A stretch of DNA of 64,000 nt, from positions 1,364,001 to 1,428,000 of the forward strand of contig JBAIAA010000022.1 of NCBI GenBank assembly GCA_037893245.1, given 5' to 3'. The notes beneath the pieces are model-generated. The model was not told where the DNA came from. It saw nothing but the letters and a program-made list of their open reading frames with translations, and did not search any database. Position numbers and translations under genes: made by a program. This document shows, piece after piece, positions 22,284 through 34,303 of this stretch (position 1 is its first letter; every line of letters starts with the position of its first letter). Source of the stretch: Crossaster papposus (Eukaryota > Echinodermata > Asteroidea > Velatida > Solasteridae).

Positions 22284-22691
22284 ACGGTACTTTTTTGTTA
22301 TTCCCCCGCCAAACAATTATTAACTCAAACTTCTATAAATTCAAACAGAAAGTGAAAACAAGTGAAATACAAGTTTAAATACGTCTTCTACATCAACTCA
22401 AACTAAACTTGGCTTTGATTAACATTTAATAAACTGCTCAGTTTGGTGGCCAGTACACCGCAATGTCCGCCAAATTCCTGTCGAACAAGTTCAAGTTTCG
22501 GTGGCGCTGTCGCCACATCCACTCGCAAAGGTGTGGGTTAGGGTTAGTGTTTGGGTTAGGGTATAATATACCCTATGTTATACCCTAACCCAAACACTAA
22601 CCCTAACTCACATCCTAACACTAGTTTTTGAGTAATTCAAGTACAATCCAAATAAGTTTTTTGGGAGGGGGGAATAACAGAAAAGTACCTT
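22284..22691. mobile_element. TTAA-flanked MITE inserted in the LINE 3' UTR
   Basis: ACGGTACTTTTTTGTTATTC at the left and GAATAACAGAAAAGTACCTT at the right are inverted, with TTAA at 22280-22283 and 22692-22695. The interior holds a separate TTAGGG hairpin. Confidence 0.7.
22534..22610. repeat. Perfect hairpin of telomere-like TTAGGG sequence
   Basis: Two arms of about 33 nt (containing GGGTTAGTGTTTGGGTTAGG and its reverse complement) are separated by about 11 nt. The arms contain TTAGGG, the animal telomere unit, but in a mixed arrangement rather than a tandem telomere array. Confidence 0.85.
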
Positions 22692-22900
22692 TTAAACTTT
22701 TGTAAGTTTCGTTTTTGTTTTTTTGTATAATTCCTTGCAGTTTTTATGCATTTTATACATTTGTACCAATACTGCTTTTAAATCAAAGCTGTTTTATTCT
22801 TATCCTTATTCCTATTTTTACTGTTTTATCAGCATTTTATCCGTTGTATTGTTTTTATTTAACATGTTTATAGTTATTTCACTGTCGTTATTTTATATTG

Positions 22901-23184
22901 TTAGGCCAAATAAAAAAAAAAAAACATGTTTAGCGTCATGCCTTTTTCAAAAAAGGAAGGAGGAGGCCCTTTTTTTTTCTTTTTTTTTTCTTCAAAATGG
23001 CCGCCCGACACACGTTTCACCCACGATTAAAAATCAAATTTCATGTGGGTCGATCAAGTATGCACCGTACACGACTACACGTCACACCCTAGCCTTCCTA
23101 TTAGACAATATATAATATATAACAATATATTTCCAGAGCATGTACACAGTGATGCTAAAGTCTAAAATTTGTATTATCTTTAAT

Positions 23185-23219
<35 letters not shown>

Positions 23220-23341
23220 CCAAAATGGTCAAATTTATCATTTTTTTTCAAAAAGAAAAAAAAAGAAGAAAAAAGGAGGCGACCCCCAAAAGTGAAGCAT
23301 GCGGTGACGCTAAACATGTTTTTTGTTTTATTTGGCCCTAT
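22901..23341. mobile_element. Inverted-repeat element with poly-T/poly-A interior
   Basis: TTAGGCCAAATAAAA and CATGTTTAGCGTCATGC at the left reappear inverted as GCATGCGGTGACGCTAAAC and TTTTATTTGGCCCTA at the right. The inner arms are again complementary homopurine/homopyrimidine tracts (AAAAAAGGAAGGAGG against CTTTTTTC-type). The open reading frames here come from these low-complexity tracts. Confidence 0.65.
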
Positions 23342-23399
23342 TACTTTTTAAGTAATGTTAAAAATGGTTGTATTTTAAAGCGCAGGACACAAATGAAAA

Positions 23400-23460
23400 C
23401 CAGTCGTGTTACTGACTTGGCTTACCCTGGGTAAATAAAGGAAATAAATAAATAAATCCC
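23400..23460 (+). mobile_element. LINE 3' terminus with (AAAT)n tail
   Basis: CTTGGCTTACCCTGGGTAAA followed by GGAAATAAATAAATAAAT is a typical LINE 3' end and probably terminates the element whose coding end is at 22271. Confidence 0.55.
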
Positions 23461-23464
23461 ATCA

Positions 23465-23614
23465 AAAGGTTGACGTGGAACCGAGTTTTAACTCGGGACC
23501 GAGTTAACATGAAACCGACATGACTTGGGACCGAGTTGATTTGAGAGCGATTTGACTTGAGACCGAGTTGACGCGGAATTGAGTTGACGTGGGATCGAGT
23601 TGGCGTGGAATCGA
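23465..23614. repeat. Degenerate GACCGAGTTGAC minisatellite
   Basis: About eight irregular copies of a 17-20-bp unit (GGGACCGAGTTGA, GAGACCGAGTTGACG, GGATCGAGTTGGCG) abut the truncated LTR end at 23615. The array may mark the breakpoint that removed the outer part of that LTR. Confidence 0.6.
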
Positions 23615-24581
23615 GTCGATCAATAAAACTCTTAGGCTGTAGTAAAGTCTCTGGTCTTCGACAAACCATGGGACAACCCAAGGACAAACTGCGGACAATA
23701 AGAATCTAAAGAGTAACCTTTAGTCTTCAAGTAAATCGACTTTAAATGGAATGCAGTGCCTCTCGAGACGTGTACAAGGGAAATAGCAACTTTGACCATG
23801 CAACCAGGATTAGAGAATGCAGTGCATCTCGAAATGTGTTCTAAAAGAGTACTGTATTCCTTTCTCATAATACAACAATAATGCAGATATTAAAGCAACA
23901 TTAGATAAATCAAGTTCAAGGCAAAATGACACTGTGGCAAAATGTCATTCACACTTTGCAAGCATTCAAAAGTTAAAAGAACATGGAAAGCAACAATTCA
24001 ACAATTATCAATCATAATAAGAGTTTATAAACAAAAAGTAACTTCTGTTCTAGGGCTTCAATAATCAAAATCTAAAACACTATCTTCACACAATAGAAAC
24101 TATGCATTGATTGTTCAAATTAAATGTAAAATTACAATCTGATCTTTACTTCAGAAACTTAAAGAATAACTCGTAAGCCTAGGAGTATAAGAAAGACAAA
24201 AGTAAAATCAAACTCACCTAGAGCAGGACAGGGAATGAACATATAATTTTGTATGTTGATGAGCTGGGCTGGCGCAATCCAACGCAGATATCCGACAGAG
24301 GCAAAGCGCATAAACTGAAGAAACTTGGGAGATTAATTCTAACAACTTTCCTCTGTCGGAGTCCAGTGGCCAAGTGCCCAAACACTTTCTTGGGTATGGT
24401 CACCGACCTCTGGACAGCCCTTCCTCAACGCGCCGTGATTGATTGCATAGCCTGCTACCAATCACTCACTCATCACACACCACCAGCCAACCACCCATCC
24501 CTAGACTCGCCCTAGTCCGAGCTGGACTTGGTAAACTAGGAGTTTAAAAAAAAGGGGGGCCTGCAATTTCATCCCATTACA
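23615..24581 (-). repeat. Element A 3' LTR, truncated
   Basis: The inner end is TGTAATGGGATGAAATTGC on the minus strand, ending at 24581. It includes one copy of the LTR's 155-bp module (24214-24370) and part of the intron-like spacer. The alignment with the 5' LTR stops at about 23615 (TCGATCAAT), so over half of this LTR is gone. Confidence 0.88.
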
Positions 24582-24691
24582 CGCACGCCCGCTTTCCGAA
24601 TGTCGTCCCGACATAAGTTTAAACAATCGCTACGCAGTTCCATTCGCGTAAGTATATGGCATGCCTAGAAAAAATTAAAACAATGATCGCT

Positions 24692-27600
24692 CTATGTTGC
24701 ACTGATAAAATTTAACATCGCAGCAACACATGCATCCTTATTGTCCTCTGAACCTAAATTAGTCATGAAGGATTGGAGAAATTCCGCCTTTTCCTTCCAT
24801 TCTGGGGTGCTCTCATGAAGTTGGAGCGAAAAGCCAAGACGGTTCGGGGGCTTTATAGTCCTTCGGGGACTTTGCCTAGAGGGGACCTGGGGACCACTAG
24901 TAGAGGGGTCATCGTCATCTGACACTGAGTCTTCTGCTATGGGTGCATCCGATTCGGAACCAGACTCAGATGGTTGGGGTTCCTGTGCCTGCTTTGCCTT
25001 GCTCACTGTACCTTCAGTGGAAGTAGGCACAGGGAGTGGCAAAGAGTTAAAGGGCAGGAGCAAGTTCCTGTGAAGTGTTCGAGTAGAACCTCCACGTTGC
25101 TCCTGTCGCACAACATACACAGGAATATCCGGGTTTACCTGTCGAACCACCCTGTAAGGATGTTCTCCCCATCGGTCAGCAATCTTGTAATTACCAGTGG
25201 GAGCGACAACCTTAACCAGAACTCTGTCACCGGGATGGAGAATGGCAGCTCTCGTATGTATATCATAACGAGCCTTATTGCGGGAGCTGGCCTATTCAGA
25301 GTGACTAGAAGCCAGTCTGTATGCATCAGCAAGGCGTTGTCTCAGTTGCTGTGCATACTCGCCCTGAGTTTCTTTGGCAGACTCTCTGGGTTCTAAACCA
25401 AGAAAGATATCGACTGGAAGTTTTGGATGTCTACCGTACATAAGGAAGTATGGTGAGAAACCAGTCGCATCATTCTTTGTGGAGTTATAGGCATGGACAA
25501 GAGGGGCCACATGCTTCTTCCACACTGACTTCTTGTATTCTGGCAGTGTACCTAACATAAGTAGAGTTCTATTGAAACGTTCCACTTGGCCATTGCCCTG
25601 GGGATGATATGGAGATGTTCGACTCTTAGTGATGCCGGTTATTTTACACAACTGGTGTATAACATCCGACTCAAAACCTCTTCCCTGGTCAGAGTGGAGT
25701 CTGCCAGGAAATCCATAATGGACAAAGAAGTTGTCAAACAATACACGGGTGGTGGTTTTAGCTGTTTGATTTGGCACTGCGATCGCTTGCGCATAGCGGC
25801 TAAAATGGTAGGTGATAACCAAAATATCTGCTTGCGAACCACCAGTTGTTTTGAGGGAAAGATGGTCAATGCACACCAGTTCCATTGGTTCACAAGTCGT
25901 AATGCTTACCAATGGGGCTGTCCTCATAGCAACTGGTGGCATCTTACGTCTGATACATCTGGGGCACGAACGGATCCTGTTGTCAACATCACAAGCCATA
26001 TAGGGCCAAAAGAACCGAGAGCGGATCAAGTCGAGAGTCCGCTCACGGCCAAAGTGACCGGCTTCATCATGAAGACAACGGAAAGCAACATCCCTGTACA
26101 GCTTGGGAAGCACAAGTTGGACAATTTTACCGCCATTTTTTTCTGTACGTTGGCGGTAAAGGACATCATCCCGAAACGTTAGTTTGTTCCAATCCCGCAG
26201 GATTGCGACAACATCACGGCTTTCGTGACGTCTTTGTTTTCCTTGGGACATTTCCCTTCCTCCTTGTATTGAATGATTTTCCCAATAATGGGATCTTCCC
26301 GTTGATACCGCCCCCATTCCTCTGTGGACACCTGAGGAATCGGACTTTGTCCTGGCCATAGTGGAGGATTATCAAGATCTGGTAAGATGGCTGTGCTCTG
26401 CACTGCCAAAGTCTCTACTAGTGGGATTTGTGACCCGGCTGAGTCGGCATGGTATACACCATGCGATCCTACTACAGCATTTACAGCTTCAACAGAAACA
26501 GTCTGTGAGTTAGCTGCGGTCTCATAATGGGGGCGGCGTGACAGACCATCTGCATCACCATTGAGTTTGCCACTCCTGTACTCCAACGTGAAATTATAAG
26601 CAGACAGGGCAGCAAGCCAACGATGTCCAGTGGCATCCAACTTAGCAGTAGTAAGGACATAAGTGAGGGGATTGTTGTCCGTTACCACTCTAAAATTGGT
26701 TCCATATAGGTAGTCGTGGAACTTATCGGTCACCGCCCACTTCAGAGCTAGAAATTCAAGTTTGTGGGCGGGGTAGTTTGCTTCGCTCTTTGAGAGTCCT
26801 CTGCTGGCATAAGCAACAACACGTTCCCGTCCATCCTGCAGTTGATACAGTGCTGCACCAAGACCAATGACACTGGCGTCAGTATGCAGGATGAAGGGTT
26901 TACTAAAATCAGCGTACGCCAAGGCAGGTGCTTCCGTCAGCTGTGTGATCAGGCATTCAAAAGCATGTTGACAATGAGGGGTCCAGGTGAAAGGAGGGGG
27001 TTTGGATTTGTGTGACCGACCACCACTTTTCTTCATCGGGAGGCCCACAGTAAGGGCATGAAGGGGTTTGGCTATTTTTGAGTACCCCGCGATGAATCGT
27101 CGGTAGTACCCAGCAAATCCCAAGAAGGACCGAACTTCATGGTGATTACTGGGAACTGGCCAAGTCTTCAAGTCAGCAGTTTTATCTGGGTCCGTCTCAA
27201 CGCCTGCTGCTGAGATCACATGACCGAGGTACTTCACGGAGGAACGGAAGAGTTGGCATTTGGACGGCTTCAGCTTTAAACCATGCTGTTGCAGCCGTGT
27301 GAGTACTGACTCACGTCGTTGGAGATGCTCGTCAAAAGTACTCGAGTAAACAATGATGTCGTCTAGGTAGACTAAACATGTTTTCAAGTTGAGATCACCC
27401 ACGCAGCGTTCCATGCGTCTCTGAAAGGTCGCTGGGGCGTTGGTAAGGCATGCGGTTTGCTTCATAGAACCCAAGTGGGGTTGTAAAAGCTGTCTTTGCT
27501 TTGTCTTCTTCTCGCATCTCAACTTGCCAATACCCAGCTTTCAAGTCTAATGAGGAAAACCATTTTGCGCCATGGAGGGCATCCAATGTGTCCTCAATGC

Positions 27601-28861
27601 GAGGTAGTGCATAGGCATCTCGTACTGTACGTTCGTTCAGTTTCCGATAATCTATGCAAAACCTCAGACTACCATCTTTCTTCCTTACTAGGACAACAGG
27701 GGATGCCCAAGGGGAATGGGATTCCCTGATTGCCCCAGCATCGAGCATGTCCCTAATCAGTTGTCTGACTTCATCATACTGAGCAGGGGGAATTCGGCGA
27801 TGCCGTTCTTTGAAGGGTGTGTCATTGGTCAACTGAATTTCGTGTCGGACAGTGTTGGTGCGTCCCAAATCTGTGTCATGGAGCGAGAACACAGAAGTAC
27901 GTTGTCTCAAGAAATTTTGGACTGTAGTCAGATTATCTGCACTAATCGGTGACTCAGTGAAATCGAACACACGCAAGAAGTCATCTTTCTCTTCGGTACA
28001 GTCGCTTGTGGGGTGAATTGTTGGTGATTCGTCTTCGGAGTCAAGAGGAGAAATTGAATCAACATGCTCCAACTTGCACAAAACAGTTCGTGGGTGGATA
28101 GTGCACTGTTTTAGTGACACATTTCGGACTGCAATAGGAACAGAGTTATGTTGAACATCGCGGTCCAAGGTGAGGACTGTAGAAAGGACTTCCAACATGC
28201 CAGGTAGGGCATGTCCCTCTGCGGGTTCAACAATAACTTGCAAATGCATCGCTTGGAGGTGTGCCTTCATAAAACCACGAACGACAACAGTTTCATTTGG
28301 GTTAATTGTTATAACCCGGTCACCGGCTGTTCGTACCTCGCCAAGTTTTTGTTTCTTGCATTTGTCCTGTGCAGACAGATTGTTGAGTGCAAGTTGCAAG
28401 GCATTGGGCAGGGCCACCTTCTGAGAAAATCGTGGCCCATATGATTGAAAACAATGCGACTTGCACTGAGCAATAACATTCGTACCAACCAAAAGGGGAA
28501 CATTGGCATGGTAGGCCGTGCCCGGTACAACAAGTGCAAGTGCCCAGTAGGATGCAGGCTCCTTACGAAGTCGGAAAGGGAAAGAAATTTGAACTTCAAT
28601 GTGGCCTAGGAAAGGGACAGAAGCGCCACCAGCACCATGAACTTGAAGAAGGTTACTGATGGGCTTAATAGGATTTGAGGAAAGATGTTTAGTATGAAAT
28701 GATTGGGATATAGTGGTCACCTGGGACCCAGTGTCAACAAGGCAAAGGCATCTTGCACCTGATACACATGCCTCCGTCTCATTGGCATTACCAACCAAAC
28801 GAGTTAGGACTATTGGTGTGGGGTGGAGGCCGCTGGGGTTGTCGGTGGAGCTGCCTGCCAC
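24692..28861 (-). pseudogene. pol: Element A pol (protease-RT-RNase H-integrase), broken
   Basis: From the right: an aspartic protease region (LVDTGSQVTTI); reverse transcriptase up to an 8-bp deletion near 27440; then LVYLDDIIVYS (the YxDD active site) and RNase H (ILHTDASVIGLGAAL) in a second frame to about 26240; integrase with zinc-binding HHCC and catalytic D,D,E parts in a third frame (26240-25292), ended by a stop codon; and a final open segment, 25150-24692, encoding the C-terminal integrase tail. The integrase GQVERFNR motif is intact here, unlike in element B. Confidence 0.92.
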
Positions 28862-28889
28862 ATCACCCCCTGTGGAGGCAGGTGCTTGT

Positions 28890-30216
28890 TTAACGGCATG
28901 GATTTGGGTTGCTTAGGGGGGTTTCGGCAACCGCGCGCAATGTGTCCCACTTGTATTTGTAGCACTCAAATCGGGCTGGCGGGGGAAGAGTGGTTGATGT
29001 CATCGGAAAATTGTGAAAGGGAGGGGGAGGCGGCATGGGAGGGAGTGCTGGGGTGGCCGTCAGAGCAACTTTAAGCTCATCCAGGGAAGATGTGATTGTG
29101 GAGAGGGCATCCTTAAAGTCAGGATTCGTAGTCGGGCGGGGGGTGCCAGATGGGAGGTCCTTCGTTGGGCGTTTAGCCACCAACTCTTGCTCGCCCATGC
29201 GAACGAGCCGCACAAGATGGTCAAAGGTAGTGACCTCGTCCTTCTTGTGCCGGCAGACATTTTTTAGCTGTTGTTCACGAAGCCCACGCCAAAATATCTG
29301 CCGGAGCACAACGTCCATGGAGGCCGCAGGAAGGCCACCACGACGGCATGCCTCATAGACAAGGAGCTTGAGGCGGCTCTCCACGAATCGATTGGCGGAC
29401 ATATGGGGCCAGGATTCGCTCGGTGTATGTGCCGTCGCGGAGCAAGGAATCAACTTCGAATTTCCAGGAGTCAAAGTCAACGCCCTGTCCTTTGGACGAC
29501 ACCTCTCCAAAGAAAGGAGATATTCTTGGGGGCTGGACATAACCCGTTGGGAGGTGTGTCACAGCTGGTGGCTGAGGATAAGGAGCAGGAAAAGTATGTG
29601 TGGCGGCAAGCGGTGAAAATCCCAGAGATGGAGGCTGAGGATTAAAATAAGGATGTCCGTGTAGCTGCTGCGCTGGCTGTGGCAGAGGCTGTGGCTGCGG
29701 CGCGGGCTGTGGCAGAGGCTGCGGATGCGGTGCTTGCTGCTGCGCTGCAAAAATCGCTGGCGGGCTAGGAGAGATTGCTGGGTGGAGAGTTTGGGGTTGG
29801 GAGAAAGAAATGGAAGAAGATGAAGGGGTAGTCGGGTTGGGTATAGGATATGGGCGGGGTAGGAGTGGAGTTGGAGGATGAATAATAGGGATGGGAGAAG
29901 TTGTTCGAAGAACATTTTTAGGGGAGGGGATTAGGGAAGCCATAGGTATAGGGTCGGTTCCAGGGGGTGGTGGTTGGCGGTACGGTTGCAATAAGCGAGG
30001 GTGGTCACTGAGGAGTGGCTGTCCAGTTAGTAACTGGACAGCGTGAGCTGCCTGTACCGGGGAGTGGTAATGGCAGTACACATATGTGCCATAATCACTC
30101 CCGGAATGGGACAGCTCACTGATGCTGCGGATTGCACCCGCCCTGTTTAGAAAATACCGTACCTGCTCTAGGGAGGCGTGTGGCGGAATGTTAGCCACTA
30201 AGACAGAGGACATCAT
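28890..30216 (-). pseudogene. gag: Element A gag, broken by a deletion and a frameshift
   Basis: The N-terminal part (30216-29353) matches element B gag: an RRM-like start (VLVANIPPHASLEQVR) and a proline-rich middle. An internal deletion of about 161 bp at short GCC microhomology removes part of the capsid domain and shifts the frame. The remainder (to 28890) reads KLLVYEACRRGGLPAAS and on. Within the zinc knuckle a 4-bp loss changes the frame after the second cysteine position, so the CCHC motif is destroyed. Confidence 0.9.
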
Positions 30217-30379
30217 TATGAAAAAATAAAGTTAAGTACAAGAAATGATCTGCAACCAATCATGTGCAACAAAAGTACACATGAAAACAATAAATACATA
30301 TTAAAAATGGCAGAAGCAATAAATAAAAGTAAAATCAATAAGTCCGGCAATGTCAAAATGGAAAAAGAAATACGGCGTA

Positions 30380-30397
30380 TCCCCACATTGGGCGCCA
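30380..30397 (-). promoter_or_regulatory. Element A primer binding site
   Basis: On the minus strand TGGCGCCCAATGTGGGGA begins 4 nt inside the LTR. It matches the 3' end of a tRNA-Lys (PBS type TGGCGCCCAACGTGGGGC) with one mismatch over the first 17 nt. Confidence 0.75.
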
Positions 30398-30401
30398 ATT
30401 A

Positions 30402-33400
30402 TGTAACAGGTTTGTGTGCGGCTAGCGCACGCTGTGCTGGTACATTATGAATTTAATGAATGGTCTTGTAAAAAAGAAAGAAAGTATGTTTATTCTTTTC
30501 CCGACTACGAAAAAAGGGAGAGGCGATTTACAACGCTGTATGTAAACATTAGATGAGCATATTATGCATTAAATATCTCAACTAAAAGCAAAATTAAAAA
30601 CCCGGCGGGTCTCGACAAATATAAAAGAAGCAATTATACGACACAAGTTAATTGAATACAATGTAGATATATATATAAAAGAAATGAATGAATGGCCTAT
30701 CTGGGTGGGTGTAGACGATGGCGCACTTGAAGAAGACGAACGTGAAGACTGGAACTTTGCAAGATAAACGAAGATGATGATGATGATGATGCAAAAGTTC
30801 TTCCGGTGGAGCAGTTAGGGGGCATTGGAGTTGATAATGAGGGCTTGAAGGGGTACGAAAACAGTTCCTTGTCCTTGATCAGGGGACAGGATTATTGTTT
30901 TCGTAACAACCAGAGGGTGGAGTGAAAAAGAAGACGATGTCCTGCTGGCTATCTTTTGCCTTGGGATCAGCCCAGAGGAACTTGGAGTGTTGCTGTCCTG
31001 CTGGCTCTCTTGACTCGGCCTAGAGCAGGACAGGGAATGAACATATAATTTTGTATGTTGATGAGCTGGGCTGGCGCAATCCAACGCAGATATCCGACAG
31101 AGGCAAAGCGCATAAACTGAAGAAACTTGGGAGATTAATTCTAACAACTTTCCTCTGTCGGAGTCCAGTGGCCAAGTCTACAAGTAATCCTATGCCATTC
31201 AAAAACACAAAATACACTAAAATTAAATACTTAATACTAAAACCTATCGTCCTTTAACAAGAAGGAAACCTTTCATCTTGAAAATAAAGAAAATGTGAAA
31301 CATAAATGACTGGGGAATGTTCCTATTACGCCGGTCAGTGTGGTCTGCTAAACAGACCAGGGCCCAAGGCTAAATGATGGACCATCGATGATTGCTACTT
31401 AAAAACCCATTAAGGAACACTTCTTGCATAGTTTGTGGTAAAGCTAGGACATTTCATGGAACAATGACTCATCGCTACCATGATATAAGGCTGTTCGACA
31501 AACTATGAAGAACACAAGAATTGCTTTCCTTTAAGCAACAATTAAATACAAAAAATGATTTAGTATACTTTCAAGAAATCTAAACTAAAAGTAAATGCTA
31601 AAAATTAAACAAGTAAAAAAGAAAGTAAAATTAAAGATATATCAAACCATAGAGAAAACTATGATCAAAATAATTACCTACTAAAAGTTTAGTTTCAGTA
31701 AATCAAAAGAAAGATAAACGCACAAAACTAAAATCAATGAAACAAATACAAAACTATTCGTTGTCTCTTGCCAGGATCATAAACGATCTAAAAAGTACTA
31801 CCAGGAATAAGTTGTTTCTAACAAGCAACAGGTGGGAGCCATCGATCAATACAACTCTTAGGCTGTAGTAAAGTCTCTGGTCTTCGACAAACCATGGGAC
31901 AACCCAAGGACAAACTGCGGACAATAAGAATGTAAAGAGTAACCTTTAGTCTTCAAGTAAATCGACTTTAAATGGAATGCAGTGCCTCTCGAGACGTGTA
32001 CTAAGGAAATAGCAACTTTGACCATGCAACCTAGTCTTGGCCAAGACCAAGCTAGCCCGTTCATTTGTTCCGCGGCGCGCCGTCCGTATTATCTGGGATT
32101 ATTGAGGGCGCCCTTTATTATCGCCATAATTCCTGGATCTCTTCCACTAGCTTGGTCTTTGCGCATCGGTCACGTGAACCCGGAAAATTCCGAGGACATT
32201 CCAAGCATAGCTCAAATAGCTACTCGCCCCCGCATGCGCACTAAGTCGTTTTTGTTTAATGTGGTGTTCGATTATTATAGTCTGGTTCCCAGACCAAATA
32301 TTTCTGACTATTTGTGATTTTTCATTTATTATTTAGCCGTTAATGTCACGTGACCAACAACTGGAGGAATTGCTTAACGTTCGCGATGTTCGAGTGTTTC
32401 CATGCAGGTTTTTATAAAATAAAACTCACATTAGCAAAGGTCAACACCAGACGAAATGCCTAAGACTATCACAGTCATTGTAGTCATTGTGCTATTTTTT
32501 TGGAAAGAGCCGTTAGAATTTGAATTGTTGCGTCGTCATAGCTACGCTGCTTGTATCGCGTCATTATCTATTTTGTTGTCGCCGGCTGCTACCTGACCGG
32601 ACGTGTAAGAAACCACATTTGGCTATACGTCTAAATTGTAGTGTAGGTCAGGTAGCCGCCGGCGACAACAAATAGATAATGACGCGATGATACAAGCAGC
32701 GTAGCTATGACGACGCAACAATTCAAATTCTAACGGCTCTTTCCAAAAAAATAGCACAATGACTACAATGACTGTGATAGTCTTAGGCATTTCGTCTGGT
32801 GTTGACCTTTGCTAATGTGAGTTTTATTTTATAAAAACCTGGAAACACTCGAACATCGCGAACGTTAAGCAATTCCTCCAGTTGTTGGTCACGTGACATT
32901 AACGGCTAAATAATAAATGAAAAATCACAAATAGTCAGAAATATTTGGTCTGGGAACCAGACTATAATAATCGAACACCACATTAAACAAAAACGACTTA
33001 GTGCGCATGCGGGGGCTAGTAGCTATTTGAGCTATGCTTGGAATGTCCTCGGAATTTTCCGGGTTCACGTGACCGATGCGCCAAGACCAAGCTAGTGGAA
33101 GAGATCCAGGAATTATGGCGATAATAAAGGGCGCCCTCAATAATCCCAGATAATACGGACGGCGCGCCGCGGAACAAATGAACGGGCTAGCTTGGTCTTG
33201 GCCAAGACTACATGCAACCAGGATTAGAGAATGCAGTGCATCTCGAAATGTGTTCTAAAAGAGTACTGTATTCCTTTCTCATAATACAACAATAATGCAG
33301 ATATTAAAGCAACATTAGATGAATCAAGTTCAAGGCAAAATGACACTGTGGCAAAATGTCATTCACACTTTGCAAGCATTCAAAAGTTAAAAGAACATGG

Positions 33401-33995
33401 AAAGCAACAATTCAACAATTATCAATCATAATAAGAGTTTATAAACAAAAAGTAACTTCTGTTCTAGGGCTTCAATAATCAAAATCTAAAACACTATCTT
33501 CACACAATAGAAACTATGCAGTGATTGTTCAAATTAAATGTAAAATTACAATCTGATCTTTACTTCAGAAACTTAAAGAATAACTCGTAAGCCTAGGAGT
33601 ATAAGAAAGACAAAAGTAAAATCAAACTCACCTAGAGCAGGACAGGGAATGAACATATAATTTTGTATGTTGATGAGCTGGGCTGGCGCAATCCAACGCA
33701 GATATCAGACAGAGGCAAAGCGCATAAACTGAAGAAACTTGGGAGGTTAATTCTAACAACTTTCCTCTGTCGGAGTCCAGTGGCCAAGTGCCCAAACACT
33801 TTCTTGGGTATGGTCACCGACCTCTGGACAGCCCTTCCTCAACGCGCCGTGATTGATTGCATAGCCTGCTACCAATCACCCACTCATCACACACCACCAG
33901 CCAACCACCCACCCCTAGACTCGCCCTAGTCCGAGCTGGACTAGGTAAACTAGGAGTTAAAAAAAAAGGGGGGCCTACAATTTCATCCCATTACA
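30402..33995 (-). repeat. Element A 5' LTR, long form with a palindromic insertion
   Basis: It runs from CATTACA at 33995 (TGTAATG on the minus strand) to TGTAACAGG at 30402. Two direct copies of the 155-bp module (about 33634-33790 and 31021-31175) flank an intron-like spacer, and a 1179-bp palindromic element sits within the spacer. Without the insertion it is about 2.4 kb, close to element B's 3' LTR. A (GAT)n microsatellite lies at 30774-30790. Confidence 0.85.
32032..33210. mobile_element. 1.18-kb near-perfect palindromic transposon with 9-bp target duplication
   Basis: The two arms, each about 565 bp, are almost perfect inverted copies separated by about 45 bp near 32620. The ends are TAGTCTTGGCCAAGACC and its inverse; the tip is itself a palindrome (GTCTTGGCCAAGAC). 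It is flanked by CATGCAACC on both sides (32023-32031 and 33211-33219). The undisturbed related LTR at about 23793-23815 has CATGCAACC once, proving insertion and a 9-bp target duplication. It encodes nothing. A 9-bp duplication is typical of Mutator-like (MULE) and some Foldback elements. Confidence 0.93.
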
Positions 33996-34299
33996 TATAT
34001 TAGGAAATATCTTACTTATTTGTAGGTAAATAATGATTGTAGGCATCTAGCAAAAGGATTGCGCTAGATATCCTCTAATTGTTCTGAAAAATTGAATTTT
34101 ATATAATAAACAAAACAGGAACAATATAAGAACTACTGCCTGACGACGGTTGAAAACAAATGTCGTTTTTCTTGCTTTTCTCAGCATCCATGATTGTAAA
34201 ACTCCAGACAAGTCAGTTGAACAATGTTTACTAAAAAATACAACCCCCAAAAATGTACCCATTCATGATAATTCAAGCAATTACCAATGGTGTTTACCT
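33996..34299 (-). mobile_element. Dispersed repeat of the CAATTGCTTAAAT family, minus strand
   Basis: Reverse-complement match to 9703-10024 and 49681-50000, ending in AGG next to TTAA at 34300-34303. Element A's outer LTR end directly abuts it, so A probably inserted into or beside this repeat. Confidence 0.7.
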
Positions 34300-34303
34300 T
34301 TAA

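Larger units (their letters stand above)
23615..33995 (-). mobile_element. Ty3/Gypsy LTR retrotransposon A (minus strand, inactivated)
   Basis: Order on the minus strand: 5' LTR (33995-30402), primer binding site, gag, pol, truncated 3' LTR (24581-23615). It is a close relative of element B, running in the opposite direction, with the two 5' LTRs facing each other about 1.9 kb apart. It is inactivated by a gag deletion of about 161 bp, a 4-bp zinc-knuckle frameshift, an 8-bp deletion in reverse transcriptase, a frameshift before integrase, a nonsense codon near 25292, and loss of the outer part of the 3' LTR. No target duplication can be assessed because the left end is missing. Confidence 0.92.

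Noticed and set aside
22723-23434. Frames of 130 and 69 codons rich in Phe and Lys
   Set aside because: They arise from poly-T and poly-A tracts of an inverted-repeat element and a LINE 3' UTR.
28890-29645. Forward frames opposite element A gag and pol (for example 29271-29645 and 25586-26182)
   Set aside because: Antisense shadows of the retrotransposon genes; the same shadows recur on the other strand of element B.
23615-33995. Element A as an intact provirus-like copy
   Set aside because: Multiple deletions, frameshifts, a nonsense codon and a truncated 3' LTR exclude function.
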